A stretch of 34,553 bases of DNA from an uncultured bacterium (GTDB taxonomy: Bacteria; Bacillota; Clostridia; Lachnospirales; Lachnospiraceae): contig CAMTMP010000039.1 of assembly GCA_947073545.1 (NCBI GenBank), positions 1 to 34,553 of the forward strand. The letters run 5' to 3'. The notes beneath the pieces are model-generated. The model did no database searches. It had not been told where the DNA came from and saw nothing but the letters and a program-made list of their open reading frames with translations. Positions 1 to 8,166 of the stretch are shown here, one piece after another (within the stretch, counting starts at the first letter, position 1; the number at the start of each line of letters is the position of its first letter). Position numbers and translations under genes: made by a program.

Positions 1-357
<357 letters not shown>

Positions 358-650
358 TATATTGATCCGGGTCAAAATAAGCACTTGGCTCGGAGCGAAT
401 CCCTTCAGGATTAGCTCCTTTTGTACCCTTAAATACTGTTTGTTAGTTTGTATCGTTCGATACTTTCTGAAAATCTTCTCTTTTTGGAATCTTTTCAGGG
501 TTGCATTACTGTTTATTTGTCAAGGTTCTTCGGAGTAAATCACTACGTGAGTAACTCCCGAGTAAATCCCTTTGAGATTAACTCCAGAAGAATGTTTCAC
601 ATTCTTCTCTGTGTCATCCTGCTTTTTAAGTATTTCCCGCAGACGACTTT
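358..650 (-). other. 16S rRNA leader (5' external transcribed region)
   Basis: This is a stretch of almost 300 bases between the rrn promoter and mature 16S with no convincing gene. It contains a perfect 9-bp hairpin (587-595 with 599-607, loop TTC) and an imperfect one at 392-418 (GGAGC/GCTCC outer arms). Several related GAGTTA/TTACTC segments lie between them (about 530-585). Such leaders normally carry RNase III processing and antitermination signals. I could not identify a clear boxA. Confidence 0.7.
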
Positions 651-653
651 CAT

Positions 654-682
654 ATAATAGCAGAAGAATAATTGGATGTCAA
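654..682 (-). promoter_or_regulatory. rRNA operon promoter with A-tract UP-like region
   Basis: On the minus strand TTGACA (complement of 677-682) is followed after exactly 17 nt by TATTAT (complement of 654-659). A TG lies at the extended -10 position (TGC-TATTAT). Directly upstream, at 697-703, 709-715 and 722-728, there are three 7-nt A-tracts on the transcribed-direction strand spaced 12-13 bp apart, as expected of an UP element or curved DNA. Transcription would run left into the 16S gene. Confidence 0.85.
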
Positions 683-734
683 CGGCTTTTTAGGAATTTT
701 TTTAAAAATTTTTTTGAAACCTTTTTTTAGGAAA

Positions 735-1136
735 TCAAAACACATAAATTCCGAAATGAGCCAGCGCCTTGTATGAAAAATAGGCAAGCAGAAAAGCTTC
801 TGCCGCCCCCATCACCGCGCCCAATACTTTATTGATGCCGCTTATTATGGACATACTTCCGACCGCCAGCAGTGGTGCAAAGACCAGACGGCACAGTTTG
901 AAAAGGATGCCAAGCAGAACCAGTGCAATAATACACGCCGTCAGAATATGGGTTGATTTGCTCATTGCGCTGGTGACTGCAAGAAAAACCAAAGCCACAC
1001 ACGCCAAAGAAATCACGCCCGACAAAAGGTTGACAATTTCCTGCATCATGCCGCAGGCATACCCGCCCTTTATCCTCCATATAAATAGTAAAACCACAAC
1101 CGCCCCAAAGGCAGACATAACCAATTCCTGTTTCAT
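735..1136 (-). CDS. CvpA-like small integral membrane protein
   Basis: This is a protein of 133 residues with about four hydrophobic segments and almost no soluble part. The pattern resembles the CvpA family: an early TM helix, a short KGGYACG turn, two TM helices, then a glycine-rich last pair (GINKVLGAVMGAAEA). CvpA proteins are inner-membrane proteins linked to colicin V production and envelope stress; their activity is not settled. The frame is open further upstream to 1226, but that extension is hydrophilic and its start has no good ribosome site. Met at 1136, directly before the first TM, fits better (weak AGG about 10 nt upstream). The family call is from overall pattern only. Confidence 0.45.
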   Translation of the reverse strand: MKQELVMSAFGAVVVLLFIWRIKGGYACGMMQEIVNLLSGVISLACVALVFLAVTSAMSKSTHILTACIIALVLLGILFKLCRLVFAPLLAVGSMSIISGINKVLGAVMGAAEAFLLAYFSYKALAHFGIYVF

Positions 1137-1267
1137 CGCAATTTTAACCTGTTTTATCTCCACTGGGAACTGTTCAAAATCTTTACAGTTCTGATGCAAA
1201 ATCCGTTTCAAACAATCTGTCATCACGAGATTTTTACATGCCCATCATGTTCTTACGGTTCCGGCAG

Positions 1268-1285
1268 TACAGGCTTCGGCCTGTA
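1268..1285. repeat. perfect 7-bp hairpin with tetraloop
   Basis: TACAGGC and GCCTGTA flank a TTCG (plus) / CGAA (minus) tetraloop, and the hairpin is bracketed by two CCGGCAG copies (1262-1267 region and 1287-1292 region). It sits between the stop of the DUF5711-type gene and the CvpA-like gene. There is no T-run after it on the minus strand, so it is more likely an mRNA stability or processing structure than a terminator. Confidence 0.5.
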
Positions 1286-1293
1286 TCCGGCAG

Positions 1294-2502
1294 TTATCTC
1301 AACTCTATCGTATCAATGGAGTCCGGCGTCACTACCATATAGGTGTAGGACGCGCTCTGCGGTATCATCATCAGAGCCGTCTTGTTAAATTTCCCGGTAT
1401 ATTTCTCCGCCCCGCGGCTGTTGTAGATCCGGCAGTCGGACTCATTATATATGATAATCTGATCCTCATGGAACAAAATATCTCTGCATTCTATATCGTA
1501 CTCAATGGAACAGACAGAATCGCCCGACTTATGGTATACGTCCAACCGGTATCTGCTTCCGCTCTCCCTGCTGTTAAAGACAAGCCCTACATATTCGCTA
1601 CCGTAATAAACGCCTCTCACCTCTTCGTCAAGCAGTTTCTCTGCTAAGCTGACGGGCTTTTGCGCACCGCCGAAAAACATAATCCGATCATCGGACACCG
1701 CAAAGAGAGAACGGTTATCAAGAAACCGGGCAAACGGAACTATCGTATCTATGTAATCATAACCGCTCACATAATTGTCCGTATTGTTCTGTCCCACCGC
1801 GCCAAAATTATAAAAGGCAACACTGGACTTCATATGCCCGCTGTCCACATACAGATAGGAAACACACACAAGCTCCCCGCTCGGAGAGATCGACACCTCC
1901 GCCGGATAACCGCTTTCCTTCATGGTCGTCCGGAAACGTACCAGTTCATTTCCTTTCGCATCATATAGACAAATCAAAGTGACATTTGTGTCATCAAGCA
2001 CCGCCGCCACCACACCGCCCGCAGACACGCAAAAATCACGCACCGGCCGGTTGGTTGTGATATTGCCCAGCACAGATTCCGTGTTCATCACATAAATCTC
2101 CCTGCCGTTATAATCTCCAACCGCCACCACGTTCTGATTGATATCCACCATGGGATTCTGCATTTCAAAAGTCTGGTTCCACACCGCGTTGCCTTTTGTA
2201 TCCATACAGCTTATTCCATCCTTACTGTAAGTAAGAAGATGCGATGCAAAGGGCATCATCTGCGCTTCGGACGGAATCTTGATTTCCACGTTTGAAAGTT
2301 CCACGCTTTCCGTATAGATTTTGTTCTGCCATTGTATATAAGCTACCGCTCCCAAAGCGGCAAACAGCACCAGCACGAGCGTCACTCTGTAAAACACGGT
2401 AAATTTATGGCTCTTGATCTTTTCCCGATAGCTGATTCTTGGCTGCTTCTGTTCCTTGTCCCGCTTCTCTTTTTTTCTGAAATATTCTCTGATATTTGCC
2501 AT
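1294..2502 (-). CDS. membrane-anchored beta-propeller-like protein (DUF5711-type)
   Basis: This 402-residue protein has a basic cytoplasmic N-terminus (residues 1-37, many Lys/Arg), one TM helix (about 38-57) and a long exterior domain. That domain consists of repeated short beta-rich segments of the type 'xxVAVxDYNGxEIYVM', suggesting a WD40/PQQ-like propeller. I believe it matches the family called DUF5711, common in Clostridia; function unknown. The start at 2502 was chosen because AAGGA lies 8 nt upstream, whereas the open frame to 2646 runs through a repeat-rich intergenic stretch with no ribosome site. It lies between the LysM gene and the CvpA-like gene, so a cell-envelope role is a reasonable guess but only a guess. 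Confidence 0.6.
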   Translation of the reverse strand: MANIREYFRKKEKRDKEQKQPRISYREKIKSHKFTVFYRVTLVLVLFAALGAVAYIQWQNKIYTESVELSNVEIKIPSEAQMMPFASHLLTYSKDGISCMDTKGNAVWNQTFEMQNPMVDINQNVVAVGDYNGREIYVMNTESVLGNITTNRPVRDFCVSAGGVVAAVLDDTNVTLICLYDAKGNELVRFRTTMKESGYPAEVSISPSGELVCVSYLYVDSGHMKSSVAFYNFGAVGQNNTDNYVSGYDYIDTIVPFARFLDNRSLFAVSDDRIMFFGGAQKPVSLAEKLLDEEVRGVYYGSEYVGLVFNSRESGSRYRLDVYHKSGDSVCSIEYDIECRDILFHEDQIIIYNESDCRIYNSRGAEKYTGKFNKTALMMIPQSASYTYMVVTPDSIDTIELR

Positions 2503-2533
2503 CTGCCGTATCCTTAAATTCCGGTTGCTGTAC

Positions 2534-2558
2534 TTTCTCCGTCCTGCGGCTTCGCACC
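2534..2558. repeat. 25-bp direct repeat, copy 1
   Basis: A 25-nt block beginning TTTCTCCGTCCTGCGG and ending TTCGCACC is repeated without change exactly 120 bp to the right (2654-2678). Both copies lie in the untranslated gap between the LysM gene and the DUF5711-type gene. Confidence 0.9.
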
Positions 2559-2653
2559 TTCCCGCGGTGTCGCTCGTTTCCGCTTCGCTTCCTCTCGCTC
2601 GCGGGCTTCGCCCTATGTAGCCGCATCCCGGATCATTTGTCAGCAAGCTGCCA

Positions 2654-2678
2654 TTTCTCCGTCCTGCGGCTTCGCACC
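2654..2678. repeat. 25-bp direct repeat, copy 2
   Basis: Identical to 2534-2558. The 95 bp between the copies are rich in TCGC/GCTTCGC motifs (about 2560-2610) and look like degenerate short repeats rather than coding sequence. Confidence 0.9.
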
Positions 2679-2723
2679 GCTCATTGCCAACGCGTACATT
2701 ATACCACAGCCTTACATACTTTT

Positions 2724-3914
2724 CTACGGCAGGATGATTCTTTGCCCGGAGTGGATTTTGTCGGGGTCTGAAATTTCATTCATCTCACAGATCTTTTCCA
2801 CACGGGAGATATCCCCGTAAATCTTCTGACTGATTGTATAAAGCGTGTCCCCCTGCTCCACTTCATAATATCTGGTTATACTTCTGGAAAGTGCTTCCTC
2901 GTTTTCTTCCTCATTCTGTTCCGACGTCTCTTTCCTGTCTTCCTCCTCTGAGTCATAGGAAGCTGTCTCCTCCTTCGGTGCGTCTTCCGGTTCCGCCGCC
3001 TGACCTGACTCTGTTTCCTTCCCTGAATTTTGATCATCCGTCTCATCGGTCATTTTTTCGACGGATTTCAAGACACCTTCCTCTTGCGCCTCTTCTCCTT
3101 CGAAATCCGTTTTTTCGGAATCCGCATCTTGCCCGCGGTCGTCCGCCGCCTCAAAACTCTCATCCCGGCCCTTGCCTTCTGCCTGCGCGTCAGCCACCGT
3201 GCCTCCGGGCGTTTTTGCCTCCCGCTCAACCACAATTCCCTTGTCCTTTGACGGGATCCGCTCCTGACCTTCCGCCGTCCTTTCTGCCCCCGTATCCGGC
3301 GTCGTTTCTCCTGCCTCCTGATTTTCTATGGCAAAGAAAACCTCTCTGGCGGAGCGGTTCAGTTCCTCCATCTTGTCATAGCTGTCGGTAGAGGTGATTA
3401 CAATAGCCACAAGCACGACCAAAATCAGACATAACTGCACTGACATGGCCCCATGAGGCATATGTTTTTTCTCTTCTTTCGTAAACTGTACCGGAGCAGA
3501 CTGCCCCTCCTGTCCACTTGCTTTTTGTGCAATCCGTTTTCTGTCCGCACTGCCTGTCCACTCCAACAGGTAATTCTGCATCGCTTCATTGTTATCATAA
3601 AACACCTGAAAACCGGTTGTCCTGCATTCGCCGTCAGGTTCCCGCACGAGAAAAACCGGCCCTGCCTGCGTGAGTCTGCATACCAGCTCGTGAAGCGGAT
3701 CATATGCCGCAAAAGCGCCAATCCCTTTTTCTCTGCCCGCCCCATAGACATAGAGCTTTCTGCCGTTCTCCAGACGTGATCCGTAAAAATAAATTTCGGA
3801 CAATTCCAAAGAATCCGACTCACGTCTTAAATATGACAGGACATACTCTTCCACATAAATATGATATTTTTTCTTTCTCTCCTCTGTAGCAAAAAACGTC
3901 GACCCGGATTCCAT
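2724..3914 (-). CDS. single-pass membrane protein with C-terminal LysM domain
   Basis: The 396-residue protein has an N-terminal soluble region (1-150) that I do not recognise and one TM helix (about 157-174). A long acidic, low-complexity linker (about 195-345, rich in Glu/Asp/Lys/Thr) leads to a LysM domain at the very end (about 348-396: YYEVEQGDTLYTISQKIYGD through SGQRIILP). LysM binds N-acetylglucosamine in peptidoglycan or chitin-like glycans. The topology puts the LysM outside and the first 150 residues in the cytoplasm, so the protein could tie a cytoplasmic domain to the wall. The start is supported by AGGGGG 5 nt upstream and an extended -10 promoter just beyond. There is no enzymatic domain. 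Confidence 0.75.
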   Translation of the reverse strand: MESGSTFFATEERKKKYHIYVEEYVLSYLRRESDSLELSEIYFYGSRLENGRKLYVYGAGREKGIGAFAAYDPLHELVCRLTQAGPVFLVREPDGECRTTGFQVFYDNNEAMQNYLLEWTGSADRKRIAQKASGQEGQSAPVQFTKEEKKHMPHGAMSVQLCLILVVLVAIVITSTDSYDKMEELNRSAREVFFAIENQEAGETTPDTGAERTAEGQERIPSKDKGIVVEREAKTPGGTVADAQAEGKGRDESFEAADDRGQDADSEKTDFEGEEAQEEGVLKSVEKMTDETDDQNSGKETESGQAAEPEDAPKEETASYDSEEEDRKETSEQNEEENEEALSRSITRYYEVEQGDTLYTISQKIYGDISRVEKICEMNEISDPDKIHSGQRIILP

Positions 3915-3953
3915 GTTTTCCCCCTGCGCCTGTTATTTGTTTCTTTTGTGGCG

Positions 3954-3962
3954 AGTATATCA
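3954..3962 (-). promoter_or_regulatory. extended -10 promoter of the LysM gene
   Basis: On the minus strand TGATATACT (TG-A-TATACT) is an extended -10 element about 40 nt upstream of the start codon. No good -35 lies 17 nt away, which is tolerated for extended -10 promoters. Confidence 0.5.
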
Positions 3963-4182
3963 CATCTCCTCCGAAAAAAATGTCGTAAGACGCGTCAACT
4001 GACAGGACGGTTTACATTCATGCATAAATTCTGTCTCCGCAGCATATAAACAGGCCGGAAGCGCTGTGCGTAAACGTGCAAATGCCGCCACGTATGTTAC
4101 ATGACGGCATCTAATCTTCTATATATTATTATCTATTAGTTTCTATGACAGCCCAAGTCCAATTCAGACTGCGTACCAGATT
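3963..4182. other. intergenic region with one hairpin
   Basis: No gene is seen. The only structure is an inverted repeat at 4082-4110 (ATGCCG.CA ... TG.CGGCAT, one non-canonical pair, 11-nt loop) about 70 bp past the galM stop. It lacks a T-run on either strand, so it is at best a weak transcription end or an mRNA 3' stabiliser. Confidence 0.5.
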
Positions 4183-5223
4183 TTATAAAAACTGATAGAT
4201 GGTCTCCGCTTCATAATCTTTCCCCGGCCCGAACACCGCCTGAGGGAAATTCGGATGATGAATATGATCCGGAAAATAATGCGTCTCCAGACAAAATCCC
4301 GTGCGGGGCACATAACGCGCGCCGCCTTTCCCATCCTGATCGGCAATGCAGTTTCCTGCATAGAACTGCATACCCGGCAGATTGGTAAAGACTTTCATTC
4401 TGCGTCCGCTCTCGACATCCTCCGCCTCCGCAGCCTCCCGCATCGTGCCGTCAGCTCCGTCGATCACAAAGTTATGGTCATAACCCTGCACCAGTTTAAG
4501 CTGCTCGTAATCCGCACCGATCTCCTTGCCTATCTGTTTCATCTCGGTAAAATCCAAAGGTGTACCCGCCACCGGAGCAATCTCTCCAGTGGGAATTGCC
4601 CCCGGAAGCACCGGCGTAAAATTGGCTGCACGCAGCCGCAAGAACTGTCCCTCTATGCTGCCGGAATCATGTCCCGCCAGATTAAAATAAGTATGATTGG
4701 TCAGATTGATCAACGTCTCCATATCGGAAACCGCATGATATTTCAGTTTTAATTCATTGTCATCCGTAAGCGCGTAAGTCATGGTGATCTTTTTATTGCC
4801 CGGAAAGCCCAGTTCCCCGTCCTTCCCCTCGATCGAAAGCCGCAGACTGTCCCCGTCCTCCTCCGGCGTCCAAAGCCCTTTATGATACCCGCCGTCCATA
4901 TCGCTGTGCAGATTGTTCGGACCGTCGTTCACAGGTAAATGATATTCTTTCCCATTTAACGTAAAAGCCGCACCGCCTACACGATTCGCATTCGGCCCTA
5001 TGGTCACGCCAAAAAAACTGGGGTTTAAAAAATAATCCTCCGCCTTATCAAACCCCAAAACCACATCGGCAAATTCACCATTCTTATCCGGCGCCAAAAG
5101 ACTCACAACCGCCGCTCCGAAGTTCGTAATCTTTGCCTCCACGCCATTCTTGTTTTTTAAGGTATACAGGTATATCTCTTCCCCCGTTTTCATTGTTCCG
5201 AACTTCTCTTTTATAATCCCCAC
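4183..5223 (-). CDS. galM: aldose 1-epimerase (mutarotase)
   Basis: The 346-residue protein has the size and motifs of GalM, which interconverts alpha and beta anomers of galactose/glucose in the cytoplasm and feeds the Leloir pathway. Visible are the substrate-ring motifs GPNANR and NNLHS (first catalytic His), YFNLAGH (second His), VDGYDHN-like VQGYDHNF, and the catalytic Glu in FCLETHYFPD near the C-terminus. Translation starts with GTG at 5223, preceded by AGGAGG 10 nt upstream. It follows recR with a 54-nt gap, so it is probably read through from the dnaX-ybaB-recR transcript. No other gal genes are nearby. Confidence 0.95.
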   Translation of the reverse strand: MGIIKEKFGTMKTGEEIYLYTLKNKNGVEAKITNFGAAVVSLLAPDKNGEFADVVLGFDKAEDYFLNPSFFGVTIGPNANRVGGAAFTLNGKEYHLPVNDGPNNLHSDMDGGYHKGLWTPEEDGDSLRLSIEGKDGELGFPGNKKITMTYALTDDNELKLKYHAVSDMETLINLTNHTYFNLAGHDSGSIEGQFLRLRAANFTPVLPGAIPTGEIAPVAGTPLDFTEMKQIGKEIGADYEQLKLVQGYDHNFVIDGADGTMREAAEAEDVESGRRMKVFTNLPGMQFYAGNCIADQDGKGGARYVPRTGFCLETHYFPDHIHHPNFPQAVFGPGKDYEAETIYQFL

Positions 5224-5277
5224 TTCCCGATATCCTCCTTCATCTACGCTTCATTCCACAACTGCCAATCCGGTCTG

Positions 5278-5874
5278 TCACAGTTCCACCCGGCCCTCCA
5301 ACGCCCGCAAAAGCGTCACCTCATCGATATATTCCAAATCGCCTCCTACCGGCACGCCGCTAGCGATTCTTGTCACCTTAATTCCCGTCGGCTTGATCAG
5401 TTTGCTGATATACATCGCCGTAGTCTCGCCCTCCAGGCTGGAATTGGTCGCGATAATCACCTCCGTGACCTCGCCTTCCAGCCGCTTCATCAGCTCTTTC
5501 AGTCTGATATCTCCCGGCCCGATTCCCAGCATGGGAGATATAGCGCCGTGCAGCACATGATAAACGCCAGTATATTTTCCGGTCTTTTCATAAGCTGCCA
5601 AATCTCTCGCATTCTCCACCACCATAATGACGCCGTGATCCCTGTTCCCATTTGCGCAGACCGGACAGATTTCTTTATCCGTCAGGGTAAAACACTCCCG
5701 GCAGTAACGTACGTTTGCCTTAGCCTCTACAATCGTCTTCGCCAGCCGGTCCACCCTGGACTGCGGCATATTAATCAGGTGGAAAGCAAGGCGCTGCGCC
5801 GATTTATTGCCGATCCCCGGCAGTCCTGCCAACTCCTCTATCAATTTGTTGATATGTCCGCTGTAAAGTTCCAT
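5278..5874 (-). CDS. recR: recombination mediator RecR
   Basis: The 198-residue RecR has the standard order: a helix-hairpin-helix ([11 protein letters not shown], 18-28), a Cys4 zinc finger (C58, C61, C70, C73), then a Toprim domain ([21 protein letters not shown]) and a C-terminal [12 protein letters not shown] motif. It works with RecO/RecF to load RecA at gaps. It is the third gene of the conserved dnaX-ybaB-recR block, 53 nt after ybaB. Confidence 0.98.
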   Translation of the reverse strand: MELYSGHINKLIEELAGLPGIGNKSAQRLAFHLINMPQSRVDRLAKTIVEAKANVRYCRECFTLTDKEICPVCANGNRDHGVIMVVENARDLAAYEKTGKYTGVYHVLHGAISPMLGIGPGDIRLKELMKRLEGEVTEVIIATNSSLEGETTAMYISKLIKPTGIKVTRIASGVPVGGDLEYIDEVTLLRALEGRVEL

Positions 5875-5927
5875 ATTTAGAAAAATTTCAACCTTTCGTC
5901 AGGACTTCGACTCACCTGTACGGATAT

Positions 5928-6281
5928 TTAAAAAGGCAGACCTCCGCCAAGGCCTAACCCGCCTGTCATCTTATTCATGACTTCGGAATTGGCCTCCTCC
6001 GCCATGCGCAGCGCCTCATTTGCCGCTGCCATCACCAGATCCTCCAGCATTTCGATATCATCCGGGTCAACGACCTCCTCGGAAAGTTTCACCTTCGTCA
6101 CCTCCCGCTTACCCGTCACGGTAACTTCCACCGCGCCGCCGCCTGCCTTAGCCGTAAACTCCTTTGTTTCAAGTTCTTTCTGGCTTTCCTCCATCTGACG
6201 CTGCATTCTCTGCGCCTGCTTCATCAGATTACTCATATTGCCGGGCATTCCACCGCCCGGAAATCCGCCTCTTTTTGCCAT
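5928..6281 (-). CDS. ybaB: YbaB/EbfC nucleoid-associated protein
   Basis: This is a protein of 117 residues. A glycine-rich N-terminus is followed by the family helix (NLMKQAQRMQRQMEESQKEL) and a beta region (KAGGGAVEVTVTGKREV). The closing helix is VDPDDIEMLEDLV...ANEAL, and the tail is a Gly-rich GGLGLGGGLPF. YbaB dimers bind DNA and are nearly always encoded between dnaX and recR. The start at 6281 matches the family N-terminus (MAKRGGFPGGGMPGNM). Purine-rich AAAGGAAAATAGGG lies just upstream. The frame is open further up to 6440, but that part covers a palindromic repeat and is not coding. Confidence 0.96.
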   Translation of the reverse strand: MAKRGGFPGGGMPGNMSNLMKQAQRMQRQMEESQKELETKEFTAKAGGGAVEVTVTGKREVTKVKLSEEVVDPDDIEMLEDLVMAAANEALRMAEEANSEVMNKMTGGLGLGGGLPF

Positions 6282-6330
6282 TTTCCCTATTTTCCTTTCC
6301 TGTATTCCATACATTCCATATATATGCGCG

Positions 6331-6442
6331 GAGAATGCCCGTATTTTAGGCATTCTCCTGTGTGAGAAAAGTCTGCAAAGCAGACTTAGTACTTCTTCGC
6401 GAAGCAGCCTTTGCTGCGAGTGATTAGAAGTACTTCTCACAC
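6331..6442. repeat. palindromic intergenic element, full copy
   Basis: The element fills most of the dnaX-ybaB gap and is built of nested perfect inverted repeats. GAGAATGCC/GGCATTCTC is at 6331-6339 and 6349-6357. GTGTGAGAA/TTCTCACAC is at 6360-6368 and 6434-6442. AAGTCTG/CAGACTT is at 6369-6375 and 6381-6387. AGTACTTCT/AGAAGTACT is at 6388-6396 and 6426-6434, with GCAGC/GCTGC inside. A 21-nt core (6349-6369) recurs exactly at 9300-9320. The right arm ends at the first base of the dnaX stop codon. Confidence 0.8.
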
Positions 6443-8001
6443 TACTCTTCCTCTATCTCCATATGAATCAACTGTGACAAGTCCACATAACTGTGTTCAA
6501 AGGTTTCCCTGTCCGGCACTGTCTGTATCGTCACATCGATCTCTTTGCCCGTCAAGTCCGCCAAGATCTGCTCCAATAACTCCTTATGCCCTTCCTGCCG
6601 CAAAAAATAATCGGAGGCCAGCCCGTCTTCCATAACCACCATCAACCGGCTGTCCCCGCCCAGACTTAATCGCGCGTCTTTTAGATACTGCTTCATGGGC
6701 ATATCCGCATTCGCAATAACATCCTGCCACCGCTCCACCGCCGCCTGCACATCCTCCGGAATGGCTTTCGGCAGAGACGGGCGATCTTTCACCGGAACAG
6801 GCGCAGGAACACTATCCCCTGCTCCCGAAGCCGCCACGGCCACGACGCCGTTTTGCAACTGTTCCTCTATGACCCTGATCCGCTCTGCCACGGAGCCGAT
6901 ATCCCGTTCCATATCAGGCCTGCAAAGTTTGATCAACGCAATTTCAATCAATATTCTCTTCTGCGGCGCATATTTGATCTGCCCCGTGAGTTCCGAGAAA
7001 ATGCGGATATAGCGCATAAGCGTTTCCGCCTTCAGCATCCCGGATTCTTCCTTTAACCGAAGCAGATTGTCGGAAGATACATCTATGATATCCTCGATAT
7101 CATCGGAGGACTGCAGAAGAAGAAGATTTCTCAAGTACCATGTAAAATCCGTCACAAACTGAGAAAGCTCCCGGCCCTGCATAACGATTTCTTCCAGAAG
7201 TCCGATGCATCCGGTTACCTCCCGCCCGATCACATGGCGCAAAAGCCTGCTGAACACCTCCGTATCTACCGCGCCAAGCACATCGAGCGCTTTATCATAA
7301 GTCAACTCCTGCCCGAAGTGGAAGGCAATGCACTGATCCAGCAGACTCAGCGCATCACGCATGGAACCGTCAGCCGTCTTCGCAATATAGCGGAGCGCTT
7401 TCTCTTCCACCTGTACCTGCTCCTTTTCCATCAGTTCACCCAGTCTGCCCGCGATTGTCTCGATAGAAATCCTGCGGAAATCGTAACGCTGGCAGCGAGA
7501 AAGTATGGTAATCGGTATTTTGTGCACCTCGGTAGTAGCCAAAATAAATATCACATAGGACGGCGGCTCTTCCAGCGTCTTTAGCAGCGCGTTAAATGCG
7601 CCGATAGAAAGCATATGCACCTCGTCGATGATATAGACTTTAAACCGGCCCTCCGCCGGCGAATATGACACCTCATCTACGATCTCACGGATATTGTCCA
7701 CACCGTTGTTGGAGGCGGCATCGATCTCGATCACATTCATACTGACGCCCGCCGCAATCGCCTTACAGCTCGCGCATTCCCCGCAGGGGCTTCCCTCTAC
7801 GGGGTTCTCGCAGTTCACCGCCCGTGCAAATATTTTCGCTATGGAAGTCTTACCCGTACCTCTCGTTCCGCAAAACAAATACGCGTGGCCGATGCGGTCC
7901 GCCATAATCTGGTTTCGCAGAGTGGTAACTATATGCTCCTGCCCTTTCACATCCTCAAAACGGCCCGGGCGGAACTTACGATACAGCGCTGTATATGACA
8001 T
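6442..8001 (-). CDS. dnaX: DNA polymerase III subunit gamma/tau
   Basis: This 519-residue clamp-loader ATPase has the opening MSYTALYRKFRP and Walker A GTRGTGKTS (45-53). A Cys4 zinc site follows (C64, C73, C76, C79), then Walker B/DExx in YIIDEVHML, sensor 1 LATTEVHK and the SRC motif (LSRCQRYDF). The C-terminal third is family-specific. It loads the beta clamp in the replisome. The length fits a tau-like product; I saw no need for a programmed frameshift. The start is backed by GGAG 9 nt upstream. A 165-nt gap with two hairpins separates it from the upstream phosphofructokinase gene. Confidence 0.98.
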   Translation of the reverse strand: MSYTALYRKFRPGRFEDVKGQEHIVTTLRNQIMADRIGHAYLFCGTRGTGKTSIAKIFARAVNCENPVEGSPCGECASCKAIAAGVSMNVIEIDAASNNGVDNIREIVDEVSYSPAEGRFKVYIIDEVHMLSIGAFNALLKTLEEPPSYVIFILATTEVHKIPITILSRCQRYDFRRISIETIAGRLGELMEKEQVQVEEKALRYIAKTADGSMRDALSLLDQCIAFHFGQELTYDKALDVLGAVDTEVFSRLLRHVIGREVTGCIGLLEEIVMQGRELSQFVTDFTWYLRNLLLLQSSDDIEDIIDVSSDNLLRLKEESGMLKAETLMRYIRIFSELTGQIKYAPQKRILIEIALIKLCRPDMERDIGSVAERIRVIEEQLQNGVVAVAASGAGDSVPAPVPVKDRPSLPKAIPEDVQAAVERWQDVIANADMPMKQYLKDARLSLGGDSRLMVVMEDGLASDYFLRQEGHKELLEQILADLTGKEIDVTIQTVPDRETFEHSYVDLSQLIHMEIEEE

Positions 8002-8032
8002 AAAGTTAATCTCCGTTACCGTTCACACCGCG

Positions 8033-8051
8033 CCATGCACTTGCTGCATGG
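8033..8051. repeat. 7-bp hairpin in dnaX leader
   Basis: CCATGCA and TGCATGG (8033-8039, 8045-8051) with a 5-nt loop, about 30 nt upstream of the dnaX start on the minus strand. It is stable enough to form in the mRNA, but with no T-run it is not a terminator. Confidence 0.5.
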
Positions 8052-8055
8052 TGTC

Positions 8056-8119
8056 GGAGTCAGCGCCAAAATGCCTGCTTTTCGGCATTTTGTGTGCATT
8101 CGCTGCTATTGTTTACTCC
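8056..8119. terminator. nested palindromic element; possible weak terminator between pfk and dnaX
   Basis: A perfect 8-bp hairpin AAAATGCC/GGCATTTT (8068-8075, 8084-8091) is nested within CAGCG/CGCTG (8061-8065, 8101-8105) and GGAGT/ACTCC (8056-8060, 8115-8119). The A/T ends of the core hairpin resemble a bidirectional terminator, but the T stretch is only four long. It might attenuate read-through from the phosphofructokinase gene into dnaX. Confidence 0.4.
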
Positions 8120-8166
8120 TTGAACAAACCTAATTGCACCACAGTCTGATATGGCGTGGACAGCTG

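Noticed and set aside
518..523. Second TTGACA in the 16S leader as a P2 promoter
   Set aside because: No acceptable -10 at 16-18 nt downstream on the minus strand.
448..657. 69-codon open frame on the plus strand
   Set aside because: It lies antisense within the 16S leader and promoter region and has no protein features.
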